Assembly (NCBI GenBank): GCA_035712285.1
Contig: DASTBA010000007.1
Location: 1-26,439 of the forward strand
Origin: CAMLHP01 sp035712285
Lineage (GTDB): Bacteria; Gemmatimonadota; Gemmatimonadetes; Gemmatimonadales; GWC2-71-9
Length of the DNA: 26,439 nucleotides
Reading direction: 5' to 3'
In this document: positions 13,705 through 21,463 of the stretch, piece after piece
How the letters are laid out: the number at the start of each line of letters is the position of its first letter
Position numbering within the stretch: position 1 is the first letter of the stretch
Made by a program: the position numbers and the translations under genes
Notes under the pieces: generated by a model
The model's input: only the letters and a program-made list of their open reading frames with translations
Told to the model about the DNA's origin: nothing
The model's database searches: none

Positions 13705-15468
13705 TCAGTAATCCACCGGCCTCAGGTAGTACTCCCCGATCGCCGTCTGGCTCACCATCGCCACGGTCGGGAGTTTCCGCTTCCAGTGCGTCGAGTCCAG
13801 CCGGGTGCGCACGATGGCCACTTCCGCGGGGGTGAACCCGCGCGCCACGATTTCCTCGGTGTGGTACCCCAGCAGGATCCAGTGCAGGATCAGGTCGGCA
13901 CGCGCGTAGGAGATGCCGAAGTCGGCCTCGTCGGTCTGGCCATGCACCAGGTCGGCGCTCGCCGGCTTGGCGACAATCTCGTCCGGGACCCCCAGATGCC
14001 GGGCCAGCGCCCAGACCTGGGTCTTGAAGAGATCGCCGAGCGGATTGATGGGCGGCGAGTCATCGGCGTGCCAGGTGAAATACCCCAGGAGGCGCTCCGA
14101 CTTGTTGCCGGTGCCGAGCGGCAGGGCGCCGAGCGCCGCGGAGAGATCGAACAGCGTGATCATCCGCATCCGGGCCATGATGTTGCCAAGCCGGCCCGGG
14201 GTCACCTGGCCCCCGATGGCCTGCGCCAGGCCCTCCACGCCGTCGCTGATCTCGACGGTGCGCGTCTCGATGCCAGTGGCTTGCGCGACGAGTTCGGCGT
14301 GCGCCAGGCTCTCCGGGCTCGAGGTCCGGTACGGCATCCGCACGCCGGTGACATTCTCCGGCCCCAGCGCCTCCGCGGCGAGATAGGCGACAACCGAGCT
14401 GTCCACACCACCCGACAGTCCGAGGACCGCCTTCTCGAACCCCCGGCGGCGGCGCAGCTCGTCCCGGATGAACGCCACCAGCCACTTGCGGGTGAGCTCC
14501 GCCTCGATGGCCAGCGGATCATCGGCTGAACGGCCGGATGGCGGGACGGCGGGACGGCTCGCCGGACGCCGCTCGACTCGTGACCCGCGACCCGTGACTC
14601 GCGACTCGCGACTCTCCAGCAAGTGCGGAAGCCGCATCTCGAGATCGGAGAGGAGCGGCATCTCCGCACGGGCCCGGGTGATCTCTTCCAGCGGCAGGTC
14701 GGCCCGGATCAGCGCGTCCTCGAACACCGGCCCCCGTACCAGCAGGTCGCCCCGCGGCCCGGTGACGATCGAACCGCCCGGGAATGCCTTCCCCCCCTCG
14801 AACCCGACCAGCTGGGCGACGGCCACGTAGATCCCGTGCTCGCCCGCGATATCCGCGGCGATCCGCTCCCACCGCGAGAGGCTTGCCGGCCGCTGGTCGT
14901 CCCCGTCCGGCGCGATCCCCCGTGCGGGGCTCGCGCTTGGCACCAGCAGCAGCTGGGCGCCGTCCAGCGCCGCCAGCATCGGCATCACGCTGTGCCAGGC
15001 GTCCTCGCAGATGATCACCGCGGCCCGGCCCCAGCGCGTATCGAAGGCCTCGACCGAGCGTCCCGGCTCCACGAACCGCTCTTCATCGAACACGCCGTAG
15101 GTGGGCAGGAACACTTTCCGGTGCACATGCCGGATGCCGGCATCGGTCCCGCCCAGCGCCGCGTACATCGCCGAATTGTGCAGCGTGTTGTCGAAGACCT
15201 CGTAGAACCCGATGCAGAGGTCGAACGGCGGCGCGCCGGACGCCGCATGCTGCGCGGAGAGATCGGCAAAGAGATCGGTGGCGCTCCGTGCCTGCTCGCG
15301 CACGCCCCCTTCCAGGAAATAGCCGGTAAGCGCGCTTTCGGCGGCCAGCACCACGTCGGGCGGGGTGGCGTCGGCCGCAAGCTGCCGGAAACAGGCCCCC
15401 AGACGCTCAAGATTCTGGCGATAGGCGCCCTTGGCGGGCCGGAACTGCAGAATGGCGAGCCGAAGCAT
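13705..15468 (-). CDS. nadE: Glutamine-hydrolysing NAD+ synthetase
   Basis: The 587-residue enzyme makes NAD+ from deamido-NAD+, ATP and glutamine, the last step of NAD synthesis. The N-terminal nitrilase-type glutaminase domain (about 1-280) has the triad Glu44 (A-A-E-S-A), Lys118 (H-R-K-V-F-L-P-T-Y) and Cys154 (I-I-C-E-D-A-W). The C-terminal synthetase domain (about 316-587) has the pyrophosphate loop S-G-G-V-D-S-S (352-358), G-T-G-N-K-S-E and G-D-L-F-K-T-Q-V. The linker at residues 285-301 is encoded by six 7-bp repeats. It is divergent from crcB with only 20 bases between starts and heads the operon running to 11481. No ribosome-binding site is visible, which fits a leaderless message. 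Confidence 0.96.
   Translation of the reverse strand: MLRLAILQFRPAKGAYRQNLERLGACFRQLAADATPPDVVLAAESALTGYFLEGGVREQARSATDLFADLSAQHAASGAPPFDLCIGFYEVFDNTLHNSAMYAALGGTDAGIRHVHRKVFLPTYGVFDEERFVEPGRSVEAFDTRWGRAAVIICEDAWHSVMPMLAALDGAQLLLVPSASPARGIAPDGDDQRPASLSRWERIAADIAGEHGIYVAVAQLVGFEGGKAFPGGSIVTGPRGDLLVRGPVFEDALIRADLPLEEITRARAEMPLLSDLEMRLPHLLESRESRVTGRGSRVERRPASRPAVPPSGRSADDPLAIEAELTRKWLVAFIRDELRRRRGFEKAVLGLSGGVDSSVVAYLAAEALGPENVTGVRMPYRTSSPESLAHAELVAQATGIETRTVEISDGVEGLAQAIGGQVTPGRLGNIMARMRMITLFDLSAALGALPLGTGNKSERLLGYFTWHADDSPPINPLGDLFKTQVWALARHLGVPDEIVAKPASADLVHGQTDEADFGISYARADLILHWILLGYHTEEIVARGFTPAEVAIVRTRLDSTHWKRKLPTVAMVSQTAIGEYYLRPVDY
14540..14555 (+). repeat. 8-bp GGCGGGAC direct repeat, two units, in nadE linker
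   Basis: Two perfect adjacent copies of GGCGGGAC lie about 20 bases from the heptamer array, also inside the nadE linker codons (A-S-R-P-A-V-P-P region). With the heptamers they make up a low-complexity stretch of about 75 bases between the two enzyme domains. Confidence 0.5.
14575..14616 (+). repeat. 7-bp tandem repeat (GACTCGY), six units, inside nadE
   Basis: Units on the plus strand are GACTCGT, GACCCGC, GACCCGT, GACTCGC, GACTCGC and GACTCTC. Forty-two bases is a multiple of both 3 and 7, so the array keeps the reading frame. On the gene strand it encodes an E-S-R/G-S-R-rich linker (residues 285-298). Confidence 0.85.
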
Positions 15469-15488
15469 TGCTGAGTAATGTAGAGCCC
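15469..15488. promoter_or_regulatory. Candidate shared bidirectional promoter, nadE/crcB
   Basis: The 20-base gap between divergent starts holds TAATGT (15476-15481) toward crcB, seven bases before its ATG. On the other strand TACATT (15482-15477) points toward nadE, eight bases before its ATG. This spacing predicts leaderless transcripts on both sides. There is no room for a fluoride riboswitch ahead of crcB. Confidence 0.4.
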
Positions 15489-15860
15489 ATGGGCATCATC
15501 TGGTACGTGGCGGGCGGGAGTGCGGTAGGCGGGGTGCTGCGATATGCCCTCGGCGGCTGGATCGCGCGCCACTCGCCCGGGTTCCCGCTGGGGACGCTGC
15601 TGATCAACGTCACGGGGTCGTTCCTGCTGGGATGGCTCATGCGCTGGTCGCTCGGCACCCCTGCCATCAGTCCCGAGTGGCGTGCCGCACTCACCATCGG
15701 CCTCTGCGGCGGCTACACGACCTTCTCCACCTTCAGCTACGAAACGATGAAACTGCTGCAGGACGGCGAGTGGGGCCGCGCCACGCTCTATGCCGGCCTC
15801 AGCATCTTCGTGTCGCTGGCGGCGGTGTTTGCGGGATGGGCGGCAGGGAGAGTCGGCTAG
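15489..15860 (+). CDS. crcB: Fluoride channel CrcB/Fluc
   Basis: The 123-residue inner-membrane protein is a Fluc-type fluoride channel that lets toxic fluoride leave the cell, working as a dual-topology dimer. Four hydrophobic helices are visible with the family motifs G-G-S-A-V-G-G-V-L-R-Y, G-T-L-L-I-N-V-T-G-S-F-L-L-G (the pore Asn) and G-L-C-G-G-Y-T-T-F-S-T-F-S-Y-E (the Phe and Thr that line the path). Length is typical. ATG 15489 is preferred over the upstream TTG 15468, which would overlap the nadE start. A DUF190 gene, a known companion of crcB in many genomes, follows after 18 bases, so this is a small fluoride-response operon. Confidence 0.95.
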   Translation: MGIIWYVAGGSAVGGVLRYALGGWIARHSPGFPLGTLLINVTGSFLLGWLMRWSLGTPAISPEWRAALTIGLCGGYTTFSTFSYETMKLLQDGEWGRATLYAGLSIFVSLAAVFAGWAAGRVG

Positions 15861-15878
15861 ACGGGAGGAACCGGGATC

Positions 15879-16217
15879 ATGCATGGATTCGAAGGCGAAC
15901 GGATGCTGATGCGCATCCACATCGGCGAGCGGGACAAGCATGCCGGCCGGCCCCTCTACGAAGCCATTGTGCACCTGCTGCGCGAGCGGCAGTTCGCCGG
16001 CGCCACCGTCTTCCGCGGTGTCCTGGGCTTTGGCGCCACCGCGCGGGTGCACACCGAGAAGACCTTGCGGCTCTCCATGGACCTGCCGCTGGTGATCGAA
16101 TGCGTGGACTCGGAGGAAAAAATTCGCTCCATCCTGCCCGAATTGGATAAGATGATCGGCGGCGGACTGATTACCTTGGAGCGGGCGCACGTGATCATGT
16201 ATCGCGCCGAGCGCTGA
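15879..16217 (+). CDS. DUF190 protein (CrcB-associated, PII-like fold)
   Basis: The 112-residue cytoplasmic protein belongs to DUF190, a PII-like family often encoded beside crcB. Visible features are L-M-R-I-H-I-G-E-R-D-K-H-A-G-R-P-L-Y-E-A-I-V (the opening strand and helix), F-A-G-A-T-V-F-R-G-V-L-G-F-G-A (the strand-loop that matches the PII T-loop area) and the closing strand with I-T-L-E-R-A-H-V-I-M-Y. A purine-rich GGGAGGAA precedes the ATG. A regulatory or nucleotide-binding role linked to fluoride or ion balance is inferred from fold and neighbourhood; no activity is established. Confidence 0.93.
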   Translation: MHGFEGERMLMRIHIGERDKHAGRPLYEAIVHLLRERQFAGATVFRGVLGFGATARVHTEKTLRLSMDLPLVIECVDSEEKIRSILPELDKMIGGGLITLERAHVIMYRAER

Positions 16218-16230
16218 CCGTGCCGCCCGA

Positions 16231-16244
16231 GACCCGCGACTTGC
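16231..16244 (+). repeat. Possible two-unit relic of the 7-bp repeat
   Basis: GACCCGC and GACTTGC lie side by side between the DUF190 and phosphatase genes and match the GACYCGY heptamer seen in and after nadE. Two units alone could be chance in such GC-rich DNA. Confidence 0.35.
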
Positions 16245-16260
16245 ACCTCCGGAGCACCCG

Positions 16261-16728
16261 ATGTCTTCAGCCTTGCTGACCGCGCTGGCGGGAATCCCGA
16301 ACCTCTACGAGCCGTTGCCCGGCCTCCTCACCGGTGGCCAGCCCAGCGCCGAACAGCTGGAGCAGTTCAAGGCCGCGGGCGGCACGGTGGTGCTGGATAT
16401 TCGTGACCCCATGGAAGCCCGTCCGTTCGCCGAGGCCGATCACGCCCGGGCACTGGGGCTGGAGTACGTCAATGTCCCCATTTCGCCTGGCGCCACCGGT
16501 GACGAGCGCATGGACCGGATCCTCGCCACTCTCCGGGCACATGCCGGAAAGCAGCTGCTGTTTCATTGCGGGAGCGGGAATCGGGTGGGCGGCGCGATGC
16601 TGGCCTACCTCATTCTCGATCACGGGCAGACGGAGGACGACGCCACGCAGCAGGCAATGCGAATCGGCCTCCGGAGCCCCGAGTACCTGCATTGGGGACT
16701 GCAATACGCCGAGCGGCACCAGCGCTGA
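16261..16728 (+). CDS. DUF442-type protein tyrosine phosphatase-like protein
   Basis: The 155-residue product resembles small dual-specificity phosphatases of the DUF442/beta-lactamase-hydrolase-like family. The opening L-L-T-G-G-Q-P-S-A-E-Q-L-E-Q-F-K is typical of that family, V-V-L-D-I-R-D is the next strand, and H-C-G-S-G-N-R-V-G is the phosphate-binding loop with nucleophile Cys and Arg (spacing C-x4-R here). GGAG lies seven bases before the ATG. It lacks a signal peptide. It is 43 bases after DUF190 and ends before a strong terminator, so it is probably the last gene of the crcB operon. Its substrate is unknown; DUF442 relatives are tied to sulfide or phosphotyrosine metabolism in other species. 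Confidence 0.85.
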   Translation: MSSALLTALAGIPNLYEPLPGLLTGGQPSAEQLEQFKAAGGTVVLDIRDPMEARPFAEADHARALGLEYVNVPISPGATGDERMDRILATLRAHAGKQLLFHCGSGNRVGGAMLAYLILDHGQTEDDATQQAMRIGLRSPEYLHWGLQYAERHQR

Positions 16729-16749
16729 ACACAGTCCGCGCTGCATGGA

Positions 16750-16777
16750 AAAGGGACCGGTCTTCACCGGTCCCTTT
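16750..16777. terminator. Bidirectional rho-independent terminator
   Basis: A perfect 12-bp stem (AAAGGGACCGGT, 16750-16761, with 16766-16777) closes a CTTC loop and is flanked by A-runs and T-runs on both sides. It lies between the convergent phosphatase and DUF4384 genes and can stop transcripts from both directions. Confidence 0.85.
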
Positions 16778-16800
16778 CTCATTGCCGACTGATTGATCCC

Positions 16801-18285
16801 CTACCGCGGGCCCCGGCGTCCCCCGCCTCCGCCCCCGCCCTCACCACCGCGGGACTGTGACGGTGCGGAACGCGGAGCCGAATAGCTCGGTGGCGGGCTG
16901 TAGCTCCGCTCGGGCGGGGCCGACCGGAAGGACGGCTCGGCCCGGGGAGGCTCCGCCCGCCGCGGCTCCGGCCGGGGCGCTTCCACCCGGCGTGGTTCGG
17001 CACGCTCGATTACCTGCGGCCGAGCGACGGTGGCCCGGCTCCGCTCAGGCGACACTTCTTCGATCATCGGCCGGGCATCCCGGTCTCGCCGGCGTTCGAG
17101 TACCGGGGTGCCCTCGCTCCGGTACTCCGTGCGGCGGCGGGCCGGCGCTGCTTCGCGGCTGCCCTGGCTCTCGCCCCGGCGCGCCGGGGCGGCCTCCCGT
17201 TCGACCGCACGATTCACCGTGCGCGGCTGCTCAACCCGCCGAGGCGCCGCTTCGGGACGCGCGGGCACCGCTTCCACCCGTCGGCGCGTGGGTGCCGCCG
17301 TCTGCGTCGTGGCACCGCTGACCGGCGAGCGGCCGACATCACCCTGGGTCACCACCCGCCGGCCCGGAGCGGGATTGTACACCGTATTCACCGCCTGGAC
17401 CGGCGTGGTGCCGATACGGTCCCGGTACGGCACGCCGCCCCAGAGCCGGGTATCCTGCTTGAACGCCGATGGCGACGAGTAGCGCGGGCGATAGGGATAC
17501 GACCCCACACCACCGCCATAGTACTGATACGGGTAGTAGGCGACGGTGCGGTACGGCCGATAGTAGTACGGGCTGTAATACGGGCTGTAGTAGCCGTAGT
17601 AGAATGGGTCGTAGTAGAACGGGTCGTAATAGAACGGCGACCCGACGTTCAGGTAGAGCGAGAAGCGCGACCGATAGTAGTACGGATCGCAGCTGTAGAG
17701 CGAGTAGGGCGCGCAGTAGTCGCCATAGTAGGAATAGGGCGTGTAGCCTGCGCCGGTGGCGTAGGCCACGTCCGAATACTCGTAGACGTCGTAGGTCAGG
17801 TAGTCGTAATCGTAGCGCCCGCTCGCCATCCGCTGGACGATATCGCCCAGCACCGGCTCCGGATCAGTGCCGGGATCCTGGGCATTCAGGGCGTCGTAGT
17901 CCCAGTGATGGTTCACCTGGAAGGCGTCGAACCGGAACGGATCCCGCGAGACGGCGGCATAGATCGCCCCCTCGCCGGAATTGGCCTCGACGGTGAACGA
18001 CTCGCGATCGCCCCGGTCGCGAAGCTCGTAGGTGCGCCCGCCGCGGACGTAGTTGTCATCCTCGGGATCCAGCGGGAAGAGCACCCGCACCCGGCCGTCC
18101 GGGTCGGCATGGAGCACCACCAGGAAGCCGTCGTCGTCGGTTCGGATCTTGACCTTGGCGTGATCACCGCGCTCGAACCGGCGGTCGTTGTTGATCGTGA
18201 TCCGGATCGCCGGGTCCTGGGTGGCGACAGCCACGGCCGGAACCGGTGCGGGGGCAAGCAGCGAGAGGAGGACTGTGGCGAACAT
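16801..18285 (-). CDS. Secreted DUF4384 protein with Tyr-rich and Arg/Pro-rich tails
   Basis: The 494-residue protein starts at ATG 18285, four bases after GGAGG; the frame extends to 18357 but has poorer signals there. A signal peptide (M-F-A-T-V-L-L-S-L-L) leads to a DUF4384-like beta domain at about 25-120 (I-T-I-N-N-D-R-R-F, G-F-L-V-V-L-H-A-D-P-D-G-R-V-R-V-L-F-P). Next comes a tyrosine-rich stretch of short repeats (P-F-Y-Y-D, S-P-Y-Y) at about 180-270. A basic, Arg/Pro/Glu/Ala-rich disordered tail with many P-R-R and E-P-R-R motifs fills the C-terminal third, ending in a poly-Gly run and R-R-G-P-R. The fold of the first domain is known from surface-layer and stress proteins; the tails suggest binding to polyanions or cell wall. 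Function unknown. Confidence 0.85.
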   Translation of the reverse strand: MFATVLLSLLAPAPVPAVAVATQDPAIRITINNDRRFERGDHAKVKIRTDDDGFLVVLHADPDGRVRVLFPLDPEDDNYVRGGRTYELRDRGDRESFTVEANSGEGAIYAAVSRDPFRFDAFQVNHHWDYDALNAQDPGTDPEPVLGDIVQRMASGRYDYDYLTYDVYEYSDVAYATGAGYTPYSYYGDYCAPYSLYSCDPYYYRSRFSLYLNVGSPFYYDPFYYDPFYYGYYSPYYSPYYYRPYRTVAYYPYQYYGGGVGSYPYRPRYSSPSAFKQDTRLWGGVPYRDRIGTTPVQAVNTVYNPAPGRRVVTQGDVGRSPVSGATTQTAAPTRRRVEAVPARPEAAPRRVEQPRTVNRAVEREAAPARRGESQGSREAAPARRRTEYRSEGTPVLERRRDRDARPMIEEVSPERSRATVARPQVIERAEPRRVEAPRPEPRRAEPPRAEPSFRSAPPERSYSPPPSYSAPRSAPSQSRGGEGGGGGGGRRGPR

Positions 18286-18368
18286 GGCGCCTCCGGAATT
18301 CCTGGGCCGACGCATGGAAATGCGATTCTCATTCTGCAACTGCGAGCGTCGTGCCACCTGATCAAACC

Positions 18369-18397
18369 GTTATATTACAAACACTTCGCCAGGCGAA
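18369..18397 (-). promoter_or_regulatory. Candidate promoter for the DUF4384 gene
   Basis: In an unusually AT-rich patch, TATAAC (18374-18369) lies 17 bases after TTCGCC (18397-18392) on the minus strand. The predicted start leaves a leader of about 75-80 bases before ATG 18285. The -10 is good (five of six); the -35 is weak. Confidence 0.4.
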
Positions 18398-18433
18398 CCG
18401 GGTTCCCGTCGTCCCCGGCGAGGGACGCCGCCG

Positions 18434-18832
18434 TCACGGATGGCGGTGCCAGTACAGCCGCATCTCCGTGATGCGCTCCCCGTCAGTCTCGCAGAACATG
18501 GCGCCGCGCACGTCCACCCACTGCCCGGTCCGGCGCCGGCGGAAGACGCACTTGTACTCGGCGGAAAACCAGGGTCCGACGGCAAAGATCTCGCCGGACG
18601 TGAAGGTGATCTCCGACTGGTGGTAGGGCGTTTCCACCCAGTATTCGCGAATGGCATCGGTGCCGGTGAGCGGCGCGCCATGCGGGGCATCGAGAAAGAC
18701 GGCGCCAGGCGAGAACACGCTCAGCAGGAGCTCGACGTCGCCCTTGGCCCACCCCTTGCCAAAGGTGTCAACCAGCATGCGCCCGAGCGCCCGCGTATCC
18801 GGCGCCGACGGTTCCGAGACGACCTCGCTCAC
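18434..18832 (-). CDS. SnoaL/DUF4440-like small alpha+beta barrel protein
   Basis: The 132-residue protein starts at GTG 18832, with GAGG seven bases upstream; upstream in-frame codons read into the divergent gene and have no signals. It shows the SnoaL/NTF2-like pattern: opening helix F-G-K-G-W-A-K-G-D-V-E-L-L-L-S-V-F-S, strand G-A-V-F-L-D-A-P, helix T-D-A-I-R-E-Y-W, and closing strands with C-V-F-R-R-R-R-T-G-Q-W-V-D-V-R-G-A-M-F-C-E and I-T-E-M-R-L-Y-W. Members range from polyketide cyclases to isomerases and binding domains, so no substrate can be given. No signal peptide is present. Confidence 0.8.
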   Translation of the reverse strand: MSEVVSEPSAPDTRALGRMLVDTFGKGWAKGDVELLLSVFSPGAVFLDAPHGAPLTGTDAIREYWVETPYHQSEITFTSGEIFAVGPWFSAEYKCVFRRRRTGQWVDVRGAMFCETDGERITEMRLYWHRHP

Positions 18833-18871
18833 CTTGCTGCCTCGCTGACAGATGGCGGGAATGCGACTTTC

Positions 18872-21463
18872 ATGCGCCTGAACATACACCGTACGCGAGT
18901 GGCATGGGCCGTGTTGGGGCTGCTCTTCTGGGTGCCGGTCGTGGCCGGGGCGCAATCGCGCTGTTCGCCCGCCTCGGGAAACGCGTCGGATGCCGGCTGG
19001 ACGGCGCTCCGGCGGGACTCCGTGACCCAGGCCGCCCGCCATTTCCGCCGGGCGCTCTTTCTGTGTGATGTCAATGTCGATGCCCTCAGCGGGCAGGGCT
19101 TTGTCGCCCTTCGGCGGGGGCAGCCCGCCGCCGCGGATACCCTGTTCCGGCGCGCACTCGGGCTGGACAGCGCCAACGCCGATGTCTGGAGCGGCCTCGC
19201 CCTCGCACGGGAGCGCACGGGCGACGCCGACGGGGCCCGGGGCGCGGCGGAACGCGCCCTGCTACTTGCGCCCGGTGATGCCAATGCCGGCACCGTTCTG
19301 GACCGCCTCTCGCCCGGCTGGCGCCGCCCCGCCCTGAGTCCGGCCCCGCGCCCGGACGTACTGCAGCTCTATTCACGGGTGAGCGGCGCGCACTTCGAGG
19401 TGCGGAATGCCTCCGGCACCTGGACGCCGATCTGGCCCAAGGGCGTCAACATGGGTGTGGCCTTGCCCGGCCGCTTCCCGTCCGAATTCCCGGCCGATTC
19501 ATCACTCTATGCCACATGGTTTGGCCTGCTGGCCCGGGCTCACGCGAACACCGTGCGGGTCTACACCATCCTGCCGCCCGACTTCTACCGCGCCCTGCGG
19601 GGCTGGAACCGCCAGCACCCCGATGCGGCGCTCTGGCTGGTACACGGTGTCTGGACCGAGCTGCCTGACGGCGACCGGTTCGACGATGCCGGGTTTGCCG
19701 GAAGCTTTCGCGCCGAGATGCGCCGGGTCGTGGACGTGGTGCACGGGCACGCGGAGCTTCCTGCGCGGCCGGGCCATGCGAGTGGCCGCTACGACGCGGA
19801 TGTGTCCGCATGGACGCTGGCATACGTGATCGGCCGGGAATGGGAACCGTTTGCCGTCAAGGCGTTCGATGCTGCGCACCCGGCGGTGACCCCGTATCAC
19901 GGGCGCTTTCTCGAATCGGCACCGGCACCGGCCATGGACCGGTGGCTGGCCGAGCAGTGCGATTCGATGCTCGACTACGAGTTCGATCGCTGGCACGCGC
20001 TCCGGCCCATCGCCTACACCAACTGGCCGACGCTGGACCCGCTCACTCACCCGACCGAGTCGAGCACCGACGAGGAGCGTGCCTGGCGGCGGAAGCAGGG
20101 CCGCCAGGCGGAGGGGGCCCGCCTCGAGTACGACAACGACGCCATCGGCCTCGATGCGAACCTCGTCCGGCCCACGGCGGCCAATCCGGCGGGATGGTTC
20201 GCCAGCTATCATGCCTACCCGTACTATCCGGACTTCATGCTGTACGATCCGGGATACAACAGGGCCCGCTCTCCCGAAGGAAGGTCCAATTACTTCGGAT
20301 ACCTGAAGGAGCTGGTGCAGCATCATCGCGGCCTCCCGGTGCTCATTGCCGAATACGGCGTGCCGTCGAGCCGTGGCGACGCACACCTCCAGCCGCAGGG
20401 CTGGGACCATGGCGGGCACGATGAAGCGGAGATGGCCCGCATTGACGCACGCCTGACGCGCGAGATCCATGCAGCCGGAGCGGCCGGCGGACTGCTCTTC
20501 GCCTGGATGGACGAGTGGTTCAAGCACAACTGGGTGGTGATTGACTTCGAGCTGCCGGCCGAGCGCACCCGGCTCTGGCACAATGTCATGGACGCCGAGC
20601 AGAACTACGGGCTGCTCGGCATGTATGCCGGTGACTCCGCCACGCGCCCGGTGCCGGGCGGTGATGCGGCCCGCTGGCGTGCCCTGCCGGTCCTCGCACG
20701 CGGCACCGGCGCACTGCGGGCGCTCCGCGCGGGAGCGGACCCGGCATATCTCTATCTGGCGCTTGATGTGCCGTCGCTCGACTGGAAGACCAGCGGGGTC
20801 GAGATCGGCATTGACACCTGGCGCGACAGCGTGGGACAGCATCGGCTGCCGAGAGGCGGCGTCCTCTCGCCGCTGGGGTTCGAATTCCTGGTTGATCTGC
20901 CCGCGCCCGACAGCGGCCAGGTACGCGTGCTGCCGGAGTACAATCGCTATGCGCCGATCGCCGACCGGAAGACCGGCGATGACCTGGGCCGCTTCCACCA
21001 CCGCCCCGTCACCACCCAGAACCGGAGCGATGGGGTGTTCGACACCATGTTCGTCATCACCAATCGCGCCCGATTCGGCCGGAACGGCACCTTCTTTCCC
21101 GCGGCCCAGGTGGATCGTGGCGCGCTTCGATACGGCACGGAGCGGGCATCCACCCTCAGTGACTGGTACGTTGACGCCGCGGCCGGCCTGCTGGAGCTGC
21201 GGATTCCGTGGGACCTGCTGAACGTCACTGACCCGTCGTCGCGAACCCTGCTGTATGAGCGCGGCGTGGGCAGCGCATTCGGCACCGTGACGGCGGGCGA
21301 CTTCCACTTTCAGGTGGCACTCTGGAGCAAGCAGGGTGGCGGCTCGGAGATGCTGGGGCCGTCAGCCGGCTGGCGCTGGCCAGGCTGGACCGCGCCCAAA
21401 TGGTATTCCAGGCTCAAGCCCGCCTATGATTCCCTCACCGTGACGTGGGGAGCGTTGCCATGA
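18872..21463 (+). CDS. Exported TPR plus glycoside-hydrolase-like protein
   Basis: The 863-residue protein has a signal peptide (A-W-A-V-L-G-L-L-F-W-V-P-V-V-A-G-A), then about three TPR repeats (residues 40-150). A TIM-barrel domain resembling clan-A glycoside hydrolases follows (about 165-600), and a beta-sandwich like DOMON/CBM9 domains ends the protein (about 610-860; Y-L-Y-L-A-L-D-V). Barrel landmarks are W-P-K-G-V-N-M-G, N-T-V-R-V-Y, G-R-E-W-E-P-F with Glu323 as candidate acid/base, S-Y-H-A-Y-P-Y-Y, and L-P-V-L-I-A-E-Y-G with Glu494 as candidate nucleophile. I cannot assign a GH family. The stop overlaps the next start (ATGA), tying it to the TPR/beta-barrel protein. ATG 18872 is chosen at the signal peptide; the frame upstream lies over the antisense SnoaL-like gene. 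Confidence 0.85.
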   Translation: MRLNIHRTRVAWAVLGLLFWVPVVAGAQSRCSPASGNASDAGWTALRRDSVTQAARHFRRALFLCDVNVDALSGQGFVALRRGQPAAADTLFRRALGLDSANADVWSGLALARERTGDADGARGAAERALLLAPGDANAGTVLDRLSPGWRRPALSPAPRPDVLQLYSRVSGAHFEVRNASGTWTPIWPKGVNMGVALPGRFPSEFPADSSLYATWFGLLARAHANTVRVYTILPPDFYRALRGWNRQHPDAALWLVHGVWTELPDGDRFDDAGFAGSFRAEMRRVVDVVHGHAELPARPGHASGRYDADVSAWTLAYVIGREWEPFAVKAFDAAHPAVTPYHGRFLESAPAPAMDRWLAEQCDSMLDYEFDRWHALRPIAYTNWPTLDPLTHPTESSTDEERAWRRKQGRQAEGARLEYDNDAIGLDANLVRPTAANPAGWFASYHAYPYYPDFMLYDPGYNRARSPEGRSNYFGYLKELVQHHRGLPVLIAEYGVPSSRGDAHLQPQGWDHGGHDEAEMARIDARLTREIHAAGAAGGLLFAWMDEWFKHNWVVIDFELPAERTRLWHNVMDAEQNYGLLGMYAGDSATRPVPGGDAARWRALPVLARGTGALRALRAGADPAYLYLALDVPSLDWKTSGVEIGIDTWRDSVGQHRLPRGGVLSPLGFEFLVDLPAPDSGQVRVLPEYNRYAPIADRKTGDDLGRFHHRPVTTQNRSDGVFDTMFVITNRARFGRNGTFFPAAQVDRGALRYGTERASTLSDWYVDAAAGLLELRIPWDLLNVTDPSSRTLLYERGVGSAFGTVTAGDFHFQVALWSKQGGGSEMLGPSAGWRWPGWTAPKWYSRLKPAYDSLTVTWGALP

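Noticed and set aside
15469..15488. Fluoride riboswitch ahead of crcB
   Set aside because: Only 20 bases separate the nadE and crcB start codons, too short for the aptamer, and nothing similar is seen within the nadE start.
19502..21307. Long minus-strand open frame (601 codons) opposite the hydrolase-like gene
   Set aside because: It is a shadow in GC-rich DNA. Its translation is rich in Arg, His, Val and Gly without domain motifs, while the plus strand encodes a clear signal peptide, TPR and barrel.
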